Below are positions 6,946 to 13,484 of a stretch of 24,992 bases of DNA, in pieces. Source of the stretch: JBGSYJ01 sp041748075 (lineage in GTDB: Bacteria > Acidobacteriota > Thermoanaerobaculia > Gp7-AA8); NCBI GenBank assembly GCA_041748075.1, contig JBGTDX010000074.1:1-24992 (forward strand), given 5' to 3'. The translations under genes were made by a program, and so were the position numbers. Numbering within the stretch: position 1 is the first letter of the stretch; the number at the start of each line of letters is the position of its first letter. The notes beneath the pieces are model-generated. The model was not told where the DNA came from. It saw only the letters and a list, made by a program, of their open reading frames with translations, and did no database searches.

Positions 6946-8310
6946 GTGCGAGCTGCTGCCCTTCGACTGCTCCTGGTCCTGACCGCTGTGGTCACCGCCG
7001 GACCCCTCCCGGCGGATGAAATGCTGAATCGGGCGAGAGCGATCACCGAGAGCGAAGCGGAAGCGCTCGCCCGGCTTATGGTTGAAGCGGAGCTCGCGAA
7101 GATGGCGGATATGACGTCCGAGCAGAGCTGGAGCTATCTGCGGACCGAGTGGACACAGTTCCTGATGTCGCACGTGGCCGCAGCGCTCGAAGCCTACCGA
7201 TCGAAGCGCGGCCGTTATCCGGCGGCAGGCTCGATCGGGGAACTCGAATCCGCTCTGTTCACGGAGTTCACCTCCGAGGTGCCGAAGGTCGACCGATGGG
7301 GTACAGAGTTCCGCTACGTGGTGTCGCGCGATGGAAAGAGCTACAGGCTGATCAGCGCGGGCTCCGACACCATATTCGACGAAACGTCGTGGGGAACGCC
7401 GGGACCTCTGGCGTCGTCCGATGAGGACGCCGTCGTCGAGAACGGCCGTCCGGTTCGCGTCTGGACCACCGAGACACAGCCGGGCCTTGGAGTGCTCGCG
7501 AAACTGCGTCCGGACGCGCGAGCCCGACTCGCGGAGGCAGACAGGCGGCTTGAGGTGAGCGACCAGGCAGGCGCCCTCGCGGCATACATGGAGGCTGTGG
7601 AGCTTGATCCTGCAGCAGCCGATCTCGACAGGATCAACCGGTACGCGGTATTGCCTTACAGCATCGCTCCTGCACCTCCTCCACCACCACCGCCGCCTCC
7701 TTCGGCACGCTCTACGCCCTCAGCTCAACCACCCTCTGCTCCCATGACGACTGATGCGATGGAAAAGCGCGGAGAAGAGGTGCACATCGCGGCCCTGCGA
7801 CAATACCTTCGCATCCATCCCGGCGAGCGCGACGCCATCACGAGTCTCGCCACGCTGCTTCCTGCGGAGGAAGCGGACACGCTCATGGGTGAGCTCGTGC
7901 AGCAAAGCCCTGAGGATCCCGAGGTCTATGAAGCGCGGGGGCGGGTTCGCTCGCAGTCCGGCCGTTTTATGGAGGCGCTGGCCGACTACGAGATGGCCAG
8001 CCGGCTCGACGGGGGCAACGCGGAGCGATTTTATATGCTGGGAGTCGGCGCGTACGAGGCCGCAGCAAAACAGACGGGTCAGGACGAAACGCAGAAGCGG
8101 GCGCTCATCGCGCGCGGTCTCGTAGCCCTCGAGCGCGCCGGATCGCTCCGCGCCGATTACTTCGAACCTCTTGTCTTTCGAAATCTCCTGCTGCGCGAAC
8201 AGGCGAAACTGGAGGAAGACCCGGTAGAACGCCAGAAACTGATCGACCAGGCGGACGCATTGCGGCAGAAGGCGCGCGATCTCGCGAACGCGCGGCGCGC
8301 AGAGCCCTGA
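6946..8310 (+). CDS. Secreted protein with GspG-like domain, proline linker and TPRs
   Basis: The 454-residue product begins with a signal peptide (RAAALRLLLVLTAVVTAGPLPA). Residues about 75-145 resemble the C-terminal domain of type II secretion major pseudopilins: ALEAYRSKRGRYPAAG, then VDRWGTEFRYVVSRDG, then ISAGSDTIFDE. The hydrophobic pilin N-terminus and prepilin cleavage site are missing, so it is not itself a pseudopilin. A TPR-like pair lies at about 190-225, a run of nine prolines at 244-252, and further TPR-like helices follow (YEARGRVRSQSGRFMEALADYEMASRLDGG style) to the C-terminus. The GTG start is firm because AGGAGGTGA at 6931-6939 is a near-ideal ribosome-binding site. A scaffold or binding role outside the cytoplasm is inference; no neighbour explains it. 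Confidence 0.85.
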   Translation: MRAAALRLLLVLTAVVTAGPLPADEMLNRARAITESEAEALARLMVEAELAKMADMTSEQSWSYLRTEWTQFLMSHVAAALEAYRSKRGRYPAAGSIGELESALFTEFTSEVPKVDRWGTEFRYVVSRDGKSYRLISAGSDTIFDETSWGTPGPLASSDEDAVVENGRPVRVWTTETQPGLGVLAKLRPDARARLAEADRRLEVSDQAGALAAYMEAVELDPAAADLDRINRYAVLPYSIAPAPPPPPPPPPSARSTPSAQPPSAPMTTDAMEKRGEEVHIAALRQYLRIHPGERDAITSLATLLPAEEADTLMGELVQQSPEDPEVYEARGRVRSQSGRFMEALADYEMASRLDGGNAERFYMLGVGAYEAAAKQTGQDETQKRALIARGLVALERAGSLRADYFEPLVFRNLLLREQAKLEEDPVERQKLIDQADALRQKARDLANARRAEP

Positions 8311-8362
8311 AGCGTGCGAGCGCGCGCAGAATAAGCTCGACGCCCGTCTCGACGATTCCCTT

Positions 8363-8406
8363 CATCGGGACGAAGCCGCTGTTGACTTGTCCTCAGCGTC
8401 CCGATG
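8363..8406. other. 10-bp inverted repeat between convergent genes
   Basis: CATCGGGACG at 8363-8372 is the exact inverse of CGTCCCGATG at 8397-8406, with 24 bases between. It lies between the 3' ends of two convergent genes, where a bidirectional transcription stop would be expected, but the long loop and missing U tract make a classical terminator doubtful. Confidence 0.4.
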
Positions 8407-8454
8407 GCGGAACGGACGGTCTCCCGATCAGTGCGAAACGAGCCCGGAGAGAGC

Positions 8455-10161
8455 TCATTCAGGCTTCCTGGCGTCGATCCGCTGTCCATCGCGCACGATG
8501 GTGAGCTTCCCGTCGCCGCTCAACTGGACATGAAGCGTCGCGCGCGCACCGATGAATCGGCTCGGGGAAATGACGATCAATGGGAAGAGCTCTCCTTCGA
8601 GCGCCAGCTGCATTGTTTCGTCGTCGTGACGGAGCTCCGCGGTTCCCGACTCGAACACATACCTGCCGGTGATCTTCGGTACCAGCTCACTGTCGAGTTT
8701 CTCGTCGCCGGCGAGAATGCGTAACGCGTCGTTGCCGCTCGGGCTGTCCGGCTTGAGTCGTACCGACTCGGCGTAGGCTGCCGCTGCACCAGCGCGGTCT
8801 CCCGCTGAGATGAGTGCATCTCCGAGCGAGTCCCACACATTCCAGGACTCGGAATGCTTCTGCGTGTTCAGCCGAAAGACAGCGACCGCTTCCCTGGTGC
8901 GTGCGGTGCGCAGCAGTTCGTATCCGAGGTCGTTGATCTCAGCTTCGGCGAACGCCTGCCGGCGAAGCCACTCGAGCGCCGGCTCTCCCTCTTTCGCGAT
9001 GCGATGAAAAGCGAGTTGCGAAGGGGAGTCCCACCGGGGGTAGTTCAGCCAGTCGAGGGGCTCATGCGCGTGCGATGGATCAGGGGTTCCCGACATCGCA
9101 ATGGCTGCGATCTCTCCCGCGATGGAAAGTCCGGACGCGCCGTTGATCAGCACGACCACGCCGCGACGCGCCCGCGGATCACCGTAAAGATACGCCTTGA
9201 AGTTGCCGTTATCGCCCCAGTGCCATGCATTGAATCCTTCACCGGTTTTCACGAGTCCCCACCCGAGTCCCCAGAAGATCTCCTCTGAGTCCGCCACCTT
9301 CGCAGTACGGCGCGCACAGTTGGCGCAGTCGACGGGTGCGGCGACCTGCGGAGAGAGCATCGCCTTCTGCGACGATGGACTGAGGCGTTGGGCCGTCAGG
9401 ACAGCCGATAGAAATCTGCCGAGGTCCGAGGCCGTCGTGTGCAGTGTTGCGGCGGAGAGACTTCTGTCAGGCTTGCGGCGGGCAGGTGATTCTCCCAGTG
9501 CGTTGTGACCCCACGCCTTGATATCGTCGTACTCCGGCCTCCAGTCATAGCTGCTGGCGCTCATGCCGAGCGGGTCGAAGACGAGACTGCGCATCACGGT
9601 GTCCAGCGGCGCAGAAGTGATCGACTCGACCGCGCGCTGCAGGTAAACGAAGCCCTCACCGGAATAGCTGAAGCGCGTACCAGGCTCGAACACGAGCTCG
9701 AGATCTTTGTCTCGCGGGCGCCAGTTCGGCAGCCCCGTGTGGTGGGTGAGTACCATACGCGCGGTGATCACTGCGGCGCGCGGATCGTTCAGGTAAGGTT
9801 CTTCGACATAAGATGCGAGCGGCCGGTCCAGTTCGAGCCGCCCCTGATCGACCAGTTGCATCACTGCCCACACGAACACCGGCTTGCTCAGCGACGCGGC
9901 CTCGAAGATCGTACCTTCGTCCACAGGCGTGGCAGTCTCGACGCTTGCAACTCCGTAGTGATGTGTGCGAACTCTCGTTCCATCGACGATCGCTATCGCA
10001 GCTCCCGGGACTCCGGCTTGCTCCATGAGCCACGGAACAGCCTCGCTCAGGGAATCGACTGGTGGAGCGGTCGAGCTGACGCAGGCAGCGAGCAGGAAGA
10101 GTAAAGGCGACAGGGCGGGATGAAGGACAGGCGGCGTGCGGGATTGCAGAGTATCCGACAT
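8455..10161 (-). CDS. Lipoprotein serine hydrolase (beta-lactamase/PBP4-like) with TPR tail
   Basis: The 568-residue product is a class C beta-lactamase-like serine hydrolase. The leader ends in LLFLLAAC, giving a lipobox with Cys27. The catalytic SxxK is SLSK at 90-93, the second motif is YSGEG with Tyr166, and the third is HWG at 314-316 in NAWHWGDNG. Residues about 415-485 form TPR-like helices (DSLGDALISAGDRAGAAAAYAESVRLKP style), and the last 75 residues look like a small beta domain of the type that often follows such hydrolases. It likely acts in the periplasm on D-amino-acid peptides or esters; the substrate cannot be read. I chose ATG 10161 because the signal sequence starts there. 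It lies 115 bp downstream of another serine hydrolase on the same strand and may share its transcript. Confidence 0.9.
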   Translation of the reverse strand: MSDTLQSRTPPVLHPALSPLLFLLAACVSSTAPPVDSLSEAVPWLMEQAGVPGAAIAIVDGTRVRTHHYGVASVETATPVDEGTIFEAASLSKPVFVWAVMQLVDQGRLELDRPLASYVEEPYLNDPRAAVITARMVLTHHTGLPNWRPRDKDLELVFEPGTRFSYSGEGFVYLQRAVESITSAPLDTVMRSLVFDPLGMSASSYDWRPEYDDIKAWGHNALGESPARRKPDRSLSAATLHTTASDLGRFLSAVLTAQRLSPSSQKAMLSPQVAAPVDCANCARRTAKVADSEEIFWGLGWGLVKTGEGFNAWHWGDNGNFKAYLYGDPRARRGVVVLINGASGLSIAGEIAAIAMSGTPDPSHAHEPLDWLNYPRWDSPSQLAFHRIAKEGEPALEWLRRQAFAEAEINDLGYELLRTARTREAVAVFRLNTQKHSESWNVWDSLGDALISAGDRAGAAAAYAESVRLKPDSPSGNDALRILAGDEKLDSELVPKITGRYVFESGTAELRHDDETMQLALEGELFPLIVISPSRFIGARATLHVQLSGDGKLTIVRDGQRIDARKPE

Positions 10162-10276
10162 GAAACTACGAACCTTAGCGTAGATACGGCGGGATGCGGG
10201 AGGAACCGGGTGACAAAACACCAAACGTGAACTCCGCGTGGCGCTCGGGCGATTCACCACAGACCCGGCAATTCAG

Positions 10277-11569
10277 TCAGTCTCCGGTCCGCGGAAAGTA
10301 CGGACCCTCCCCCCACTGAAGGCCCTCGACGATTCCCGACTCGCCGACCTTCACGGTCACGATCGTCCAGTCCTGCGGGGAGTAGAAGCGATCCGTACCG
10401 ACCGGCACGAGTATCCAGCTGCCGAGAGCGGCGCGACGAGCCGTCTCGAATCGGAGCCTGACGGGGGAGTCTCCCAGTCGATAGCTCCCTTCGATCCGAG
10501 CCCACTGATCGGGATCGATCTGCAGGACCTCGGGGCTTGGAACGACGGGCGTTTCGACTGTTTCGCCCATGAGGAGTCGCGGCAGCTGGCTGCGGAGAAC
10601 ATCCGCCGCTCCCGTGAATAGGTTTCCGGTGAAGGCGATCGTGATATCGGACTCTGCGTAGTAGTCGACAAACGCACGATACCCGTTGGTCAGCCCGTTC
10701 CAGCGTACGCCGTCTTTCCCCACCAGACTCTTTCGCACCTCGTCGCCGTAGAGTCCCTGCACGACGGCCCGTTGAATCGTGAAGATGTCACGTGCGGTCG
10801 AGTACACCGATCCTGCGCCGACGAGAAAGGAAAGGTCTGTCAGCGCAGAGCGGACAGGACCTTCAGCATCATGGAAGTAGCTGAGTGCGCGATGCTCGAT
10901 CAGATCCCTTCCGGTGGGTTGCTTCGAATGAATCGCGCCTGCGGGTGCGAAGACGTATTCCTCCAGAAGACGAGCGTATGTTTTTCCGCTGGCAATCTCG
11001 AGAATCCTCGCCAGCACGGAGTAGCCGGCGGAACTGTAGGAACGTGCCGTTCCAGGCGGAAACAGCAGTTCCTTTCCCTTCGCGAAGTTCACCATTTCTT
11101 CGGCCGATCTGGGGACGCTCTCCTGCGATTCATCCGTCACGCGGTGGGGGACTCCGGACCGGTGCCGGAGCAGCATGTCGATGGTGATTTCATTGCCGCG
11201 GGGGAAGTGAGGGATCCATTTCGAGACCGGATCGTCGGCGGATATCGTGCCCTGTTCGATCAGTCGAATCGCCGTGATGTACGTGAGAGATTTGGTGACA
11301 GAGGCTACGTTGTGGCGGGTGACCGCGGTGTTAGGGGTTCCGAGCTCGTAGTCGGCCATTCCCCAGGCTTTCTCGTAGAGGACCGTGTCACCCTCCGCGA
11401 TGAGCAGAGTTCCGGAGAGCTGACTTTCCCGCTCGAGCGGTGTTACGAGACGGTCGACGTCTGCTCGAAGTCGCGAACGATCGGGAACTGCGACGACCTC
11501 CGCGGAAGCTGGAAGACTCGCGGCCGCGAGGAGCAGGACGAAAGCTCTCGTTCGGAGAAGAGTGTTCAT
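10277..11569 (-). CDS. Secreted serine hydrolase (beta-lactamase family)
   Basis: A 430-residue protein with a signal peptide (RAFVLLLAAASLPASA). The beta-lactamase-fold motifs are SVTK at 90-93 (Ser90, Lys93) and YSS at 178-180 in SYSSAGY. The usual third motif (His or Lys, then Thr/Ser/Gly, then Gly) seems to be replaced by WNG in VRWNGLTNGYRAF near 289, so either the activity differs or the family uses another arrangement. The C-terminal 90 residues form a separate small beta domain (IEGSYRLGDSPVRLRFE style). It is the fourth gene of the sigma-factor operon: only 12 bases separate it from the upstream stop, and its AGGAG ribosome-binding site overlaps that stop. This suggests cell-wall or envelope remodelling under sigma control, which is inference. 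Confidence 0.9.
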   Translation of the reverse strand: MNTLLRTRAFVLLLAAASLPASAEVVAVPDRSRLRADVDRLVTPLERESQLSGTLLIAEGDTVLYEKAWGMADYELGTPNTAVTRHNVASVTKSLTYITAIRLIEQGTISADDPVSKWIPHFPRGNEITIDMLLRHRSGVPHRVTDESQESVPRSAEEMVNFAKGKELLFPPGTARSYSSAGYSVLARILEIASGKTYARLLEEYVFAPAGAIHSKQPTGRDLIEHRALSYFHDAEGPVRSALTDLSFLVGAGSVYSTARDIFTIQRAVVQGLYGDEVRKSLVGKDGVRWNGLTNGYRAFVDYYAESDITIAFTGNLFTGAADVLRSQLPRLLMGETVETPVVPSPEVLQIDPDQWARIEGSYRLGDSPVRLRFETARRAALGSWILVPVGTDRFYSPQDWTIVTVKVGESGIVEGLQWGEGPYFPRTGD

Positions 11570-11581
11570 TGTCTGGAGCTC

Positions 11582-12277
11582 CTATCTGCAGCGTCCTGAT
11601 TGATTGTTGTGCGTGATGTCGATGGGTCCGAAGCGTGTGTATGCAAACAGCTGAACCTGATCGGCTCGAGACGAGGGTGGGCGGAGTCCGTCCTGCCATG
11701 GAACGACCGACTCGATCGGCCCGTCCTCGCTGCGGAGTCTCGGCAGGATCCGCAAGCCTCGGGGAATCGTGATCCGGATGGAGCCATGCATGGATGTCAG
11801 CGATGACGGCCGGGGAGCCGACCATGCGAGCTCGGCATATACCGGTCCGTTGCCGGCGTGCGCCACGACCGCACCCCCGACGCGCTGGAGGTTCACTCCG
11901 CCCTCGAATGAAGTGACTTCGATGTCTCCGCAGACATCGCGGACCTCCACGTCGCCCCATCGATAGCTCCGTATGACGAGCCGGCTTCGAGCCGGAACGA
12001 CAACATCGATGTCTCCCGAGTCATCCGACCAGACGAAAGCTCTGGCGCCCGAGGTCTTCAGTCCGAAATGATCGCGTACATGATCCGTGGCGGTCGCGCC
12101 GTTCCGGGTTGGCGTGAGGGAGACGGACAGAGAGCCGGAGCCACTCCCGGTCACTCGGATGTTTCCCCAGGCTTCGATGTGAATCAGCGGTTCGGCTTCG
12201 CGAATCTGCGCTTTGAGCGTCTGAGCCTCGACAGACGACGCGATGACAAGGAGGAACATGGAAAGAACGAACTTCAT
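11582..12277 (-). CDS. Secreted DUF4097-like beta-repeat protein
   Basis: The 231-residue product has a clear signal peptide (MKFVLSMFLLVIASSVEA, cleavage after Ala18). The mature part has short repeating beta strands with G-D/N-I/V patterns, for example WGNIRVTGSG, DDSGDIDVVVP, WGDVEVRDVCGDIEV and MHGSIRITIP, typical of DUF4097-type right-handed beta structures that often sit beside sigma/anti-sigma pairs. Its start overlaps the anti-sigma stop by 4 bp (ATGA at 12274-12277), so translation is coupled, and GAGG lies 7 nt upstream. Molecular function is not known for the family; the context implies a role at the envelope under the control of the sigma factor two genes upstream. Confidence 0.85.
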   Translation of the reverse strand: MKFVLSMFLLVIASSVEAQTLKAQIREAEPLIHIEAWGNIRVTGSGSGSLSVSLTPTRNGATATDHVRDHFGLKTSGARAFVWSDDSGDIDVVVPARSRLVIRSYRWGDVEVRDVCGDIEVTSFEGGVNLQRVGGAVVAHAGNGPVYAELAWSAPRPSSLTSMHGSIRITIPRGLRILPRLRSEDGPIESVVPWQDGLRPPSSRADQVQLFAYTRFGPIDITHNNQSGRCR

Positions 12278-12855
12278 GGTTGTACCTCTTCAAGAAGAGC
12301 GGTGATTGCGCTCTGAACCAGCGGAGACGACTGAGTGAGCTGTGCGCGTTCCAGCGTCGATCGCAGTTCTGCTGAAGAACTGCCCTGGACAATCGAGTCG
12401 AGAGCCGCCAGCCGGATAGCGGGATTCGGATCGCTTTCGAGGGCATTCATCAATTCCCGCATGCCCTGTGACCGCGAGCGGACACTTGCAATCTGCTCGA
12501 GCCGGTCCGTGGCAATGCCGGGACCCGCGTCGGGAGAACCGGGACGCGGGACAAACAGCGTGCTCAGACCGAGAGCGATCGCAGCAACGATGGCGGCGGC
12601 AGCGAGCCATCGAACAGGGGCGGATCCCTTCGCGCGGAGCTTCTCTGCAACCATGAGACGCAACCGTTCGCGCATCCGGTCCGAGGGAACAGGTTCCCCG
12701 TCGTCCGGAGGGCCCAGCATCAAGGCATACGCTTGCCTCTCCTCGCTGCATGCGCTGCAGTGCGCCAGATGCTCCTCGAGCTGTTCGCTCTCCTCGGGCC
12801 CCAGCCGTCCAACAGCTCGCAGTGGAATCCGATCAAATGCTGTTTGACAATTCAT
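12274..12855 (-). CDS. Zinc-type anti-sigma factor with single TM and HEAT-like tail
   Basis: A 193-residue membrane protein that should bind and inhibit the ECF sigma factor encoded just upstream. The cytoplasmic N-terminus has the ZAS motif His29-x3-Cys33-x2-Cys36 (EEHLAHCSACSEE), with Cys3 a possible fourth ligand. One TM segment spans about 83-103 (WLAAAAIVAAIALGLSTLFV). The outer part (about 130-190) reads like two HEAT-type helical repeats (ESDPNPAIRLAALDSIVQG, SPLVQSAITALLEE), an uncommon sensor tail. ATG 12855 is preferred to the longer frame from 12885: it overlaps the sigma stop as ATGA (12852-12855) and has GAGGAG close upstream. Its own stop overlaps the next start in the same way. 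Confidence 0.88.
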   Translation of the reverse strand: MNCQTAFDRIPLRAVGRLGPEESEQLEEHLAHCSACSEERQAYALMLGPPDDGEPVPSDRMRERLRLMVAEKLRAKGSAPVRWLAAAAIVAAIALGLSTLFVPRPGSPDAGPGIATDRLEQIASVRSRSQGMRELMNALESDPNPAIRLAALDSIVQGSSSAELRSTLERAQLTQSSPLVQSAITALLEEVQP

Positions 12856-13367
12856 TCGCTCCTCGTTTTCTCTCGCTCGAGACATACCTCACGGAGACGC
12901 TTTACAGCGCGATGGATACGGACTTTCGCCGCTCCCACTGTGCAGCCCAGGATCGCGGCGAGCTCGATCATGGAGAGCTCGTCCACGCGGCTGAGAATGA
13001 CGAGCTCTCGATCGGTGTCCTCGAGCTGTTCGAGTGCCCAGTGAAGCGTGATTCGCGACTCCCGCCGGCGCGCCTCGTGGACATCTCCCGGAAGATCGGA
13101 CATCTGCTGGAGGGAGACCGCGTCTTTCGATCTCGCGCGCTGATCGAGATGAACATTCCGGGCGATGCCGTACAGCCAGGCGGTAAAGGATCCTTCGCCG
13201 CGAAACGTCTTTCGATACCGCAGAACGCGGTGAAAGGTTTCCTGGACACCATCCTCGCTCGAGGGGCGATCGTTTGTGCGACCGAGGAAGTATCGGAACA
13301 ACGGTCCGTGGTGTCGCTGGAACAACTCTTCCAGCAGCTTGAGCTCACCCGCGGAGATTCGAGACAT
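12852..13367 (-). CDS. ECF sigma factor (RpoE-like)
   Basis: A 171-residue sigma-70 family protein with only regions 2 and 4. Region 2 lies at about 10-80 (LFRYFLGRT, SEDGVQETFHRVLRYR, FTAWLYGIARN), and region 4 at about 108-158 (ALEQLEDTDRELVILSRVDELSMIELAAILGCTVGAAKVRIHRA style), with the helix-turn-helix in AAILGCTVGAAKVRIHRAVK. The frame is open up to 13550, but homology-like sequence begins at MSRISAGELKLLEELF, so I start at ATG 13367; no strong ribosome-binding site is visible. It heads an operon with the anti-sigma, DUF4097-like and serine hydrolase genes, and is divergent from the secreted propeller gene at 13485. Autoregulation from the TGTAACC element at 13418-13424 is possible. Confidence 0.92.
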   Translation of the reverse strand: MSRISAGELKLLEELFQRHHGPLFRYFLGRTNDRPSSEDGVQETFHRVLRYRKTFRGEGSFTAWLYGIARNVHLDQRARSKDAVSLQQMSDLPGDVHEARRRESRITLHWALEQLEDTDRELVILSRVDELSMIELAAILGCTVGAAKVRIHRAVKRLREVCLEREKTRSE

Positions 13368-13400
13368 GATCACGACGTCGTCTTCCACTGATCGATAAAC

Positions 13401-13424
13401 CTCGATTGAAAGGAAAAGGTTACA
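13401..13424 (-). promoter_or_regulatory. Candidate ECF-type promoter of the sigma operon
   Basis: On the minus strand TGTAACCTTTTCC begins at 13424, and CGAG at 13404-13401 follows after 14 bases from the AAC. AAC-containing -35 elements followed by a CG-rich -10 are general features of ECF promoters, so self-activation is plausible. The -10 match is weak and nothing else in the window repeats the motif. Confidence 0.3.
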
Positions 13425-13484
13425 GCGCGCCTGAGTCCCCAGGATCCCGAGAATTTTCAGTCGTCGTGAAGTGTATGTAGCAGA

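Noticed and set aside
7670..7705. CCACCACCACCG tract as a possible microsatellite
   Set aside because: It is the coding sequence of the polyproline linker in the TPR protein and has no further repeats.
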